DNA of 64,000 nucleotides from positions 20,229,501 to 20,293,500 of the forward strand of contig CM062205.1 of NCBI GenBank assembly GCA_031216445.1. Reading direction: 5' to 3'. The stretch comes from Lateolabrax maculatus. Taxonomy: Eukaryota; Chordata; Actinopteri; Acropomatiformes; Lateolabracidae. Below the pieces are notes generated by a model. It did no database searches. It had not been told where the DNA came from and saw nothing but the letters and a program-made list of their open reading frames with translations. The translations under genes and the position numbers were made by a program. This document shows, in pieces, positions 63,601 to 64,000 of this stretch. How positions within the stretch are numbered: position 1 is the first letter of the stretch; each line of letters opens with the position of its first letter.

Positions 63601-64000
63601 AATAGCGGTAGTGTTCAGTAGTAACAAAGTACAGTTTAAGAAAGCAGGACTTCTTATGATGACAGTCCAAAGCATGTCATTAAGTCATTATGTTCTGTAA
63701 TCTGATATCTATTGTTGACACTGAGTGTAAACACGTTTTCTTGTAGATGCTCCTCACTGTCTGTCACATTAACCTGCTTATTCACTGGAGCTAACCTGTG
63801 TCTGTGCATGTACTCACTCTCCCCATCTGCAGTCTGAAATGTGTCTTTGGCCTGTAAACTCCTTCTCACTTGTCCTTGTGCTTTTGACTGTTTTTTTTCC
63901 GTCCACTTCTCTCTGTCCTCTTTTTTTGGCTGTCGGTCTCTCTCTCTCGCCTTGTCCCTCCAAGGAGCCTTCTCAAAAGTGTTGAGGATGAATTGTTCCA
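46712..64000 (+). CDS. MAP4K5: MAP4K5 (GCK-family Ste20-like kinase), 5' part, cut by window end
   Basis: MAP4K5 (KHS/GCKR) is a Ste20-like kinase acting upstream of JNK in TNF-type signalling. Exons: 46712-46819 (exon starts 46573), 50743-50800, 55598-55688, 56656-56720, 56841-56896, 56982-57029, 57832-57874, 57982-58054, 58981-59112, 59347-59409, 59531-59612, 60135-60251, 61138-61216, 63069-63127, 63297-63364 and 63965-64000 (partial). About 392 codons are present. Kinase features: glycine loop GSGTYGDVYK (27-36), Lys49, helix-C Glu65, HRDIKGAN with Asp140, DFG 158-160, activation loop KRKSFIGTPYWMAPE (171-185). The start MDIFPRPSGEIQRRNPQHDF and the LQFEPPLRKETEA block identify MAP4K5. The citron-homology domain lies beyond the window. 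Confidence 0.96.
47087..47373. mobile_element. Dispersed repeat family A, copy 4
   Basis: It starts AGCTGCAACTATTAGTCGAT and ends AGTTCAAGCCCT. The interior matches copy 3 (GTGAGGATTTGC..., TTGGGTTTTGGA). It lies in the first coding intron of MAP4K5. Confidence 0.65.
50454..50585. mobile_element. Dispersed repeat family A, fragment 5
   Basis: GACTGCAACTGACGATTGTT is followed by TTAATTAATCAGTTGATTAT and GAAAATGGTGAAAATG, the 5' half of the family. It lies in a MAP4K5 intron. Confidence 0.6.
50881..50915. repeat. Perfect palindrome (16-bp arms, 3-nt loop)
   Basis: Arms 50881-50896 and 50900-50915 (TCCAGACTTCTTATTT and its reverse complement) around GAA. A further partial copy of AAGTCTGG follows at once. 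It lies 80 bp after the second MAP4K5 coding exon. Confidence 0.85.
51641..51693. repeat. (GT)n microsatellite
   Basis: About 26 uninterrupted GT units in a MAP4K5 intron. Confidence 0.95.
51813..51975. mobile_element. Dispersed repeat family A, fragment 6
   Basis: It starts AGGGCTGCACATTATAATTA and contains AATGAATCGATTAGTTG. The 3' end is diffuse. It lies in a MAP4K5 intron. Confidence 0.55.
53715..54030. mobile_element. Probable dispersed repeat
   Basis: GATCTGATCGCTCTG..., GCTGATCAGATCACAGTCCG and ATTTACACCTGTAC motifs are of a style common in fish noncoding repeats. There is only one copy in this window, so the call rests on general recognition. Confidence 0.35.
57088..57108. repeat. 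(CA)n microsatellite
   Basis: About ten CA units just downstream of the MAP4K5 exon carrying the HRD motif. Confidence 0.8.
59776..59827 (+). repeat. Inverted repeat with perfect 17-bp arms
   Basis: Arms 59776-59792 and 59811-59827 (CACAAAGGCTGGAGCCT and its exact reverse complement) with an 18-nt loop that can pair a little further. It lies in the MAP4K5 intron between the 59531 and 60135 exons, 14 nt before a second hairpin. Confidence 0.85.
59842..59890 (+). repeat. Inverted repeat with 20-bp arms (19 of 20 paired)
   Basis: Arms 59842-59861 and 59871-59890 (AACTATCTTTTAAGAAGCAG against its near reverse complement, one T-T mismatch) with a 9-nt loop. It forms a tandem pair with the hairpin at 59776-59827. 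Confidence 0.85.
60283..60304. repeat. Poly(A) run
   Basis: About 20 A residues lie 32 nt after the MAP4K5 exon ending at 60251. Confidence 0.85.
63412..63443. repeat. (CT)n-rich tract
   Basis: CT repeats with one interruption lie in the intron before the last visible MAP4K5 exon. Confidence 0.75.
63965..64000 (+). CDS. MAP4K5: Partial MAP4K5 exon at the window edge
   Basis: After a long CT-rich tract and acceptor CTCCAAG the phase-2 frame continues as R-SLLKSVEDELF before the window ends. The human MAP4K5 isoform I recall goes from this point into TGKSTSKRAIPPP, so this may be an alternative linker exon like one seen in related MAP4K proteins. The acceptor is not strong (AAG). Confidence 0.55.

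Overview
The window is vertebrate nuclear DNA, almost certainly from a ray-finned (teleost, probably percomorph) fish. It has spliced genes with GT/AG introns and CpG-rich first exons. A 5'-truncated fish LINE ends in an ATAG tail, and several short interspersed repeats typical of fish genomes recur in the introns. The species cannot be told from the sequence alone.

Four protein-coding genes were traced exon by exon and all reading phases close. (1) NIN (ninein), plus strand, noncoding first exon ending at 1795, coding 4961-25043, 27 coding exons, 2341 predicted residues. (2) SAV1 (Salvador, Hippo pathway), plus strand, 26836-32204, 5 coding exons, 417 residues. (3) ATL1 (atlastin-1), minus strand, 44247 down to 36024, 14 coding exons including one of 15 nt, 560 residues. 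(4) MAP4K5 (a germinal-centre-kinase family kinase), plus strand, from 46712 and cut by the window end at 64000 inside its 16th coding exon. As I recall the human map, order and orientation match the NIN-SAV1-ATL1-MAP4K5 cluster of human chromosome 14q22, so this is an old syntenic block rather than an operon-like functional unit. SAV1 and ATL1 converge; ATL1 and MAP4K5 are head to head across about 1.6-1.9 kb.

The proteins act in different places: ninein anchors microtubules at the mother centriole, SAV1 bridges the Hippo kinases, atlastin-1 fuses ER membranes, and MAP4K5 is a Ste20-like kinase upstream of JNK signalling. SAV1 and MAP4K5 are both tied to Ste20-family kinase signalling, but nothing in the sequence shows co-regulation.

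No wholly new multi-gene system was found. The observations most worth checking are a likely alternative 3'-terminal exon of NIN with its own poly(A) site, a 70-nt nearly fully paired hairpin in a NIN intron, two adjacent hairpins in a MAP4K5 intron, a frame-neutral 2547-nt NIN exon with a long acidic insert, the ATL1 microexon, short upstream ORFs (including an AUG-stop) before the genes, a polyglutamine insert in SAV1, and at least three dispersed repeat families.
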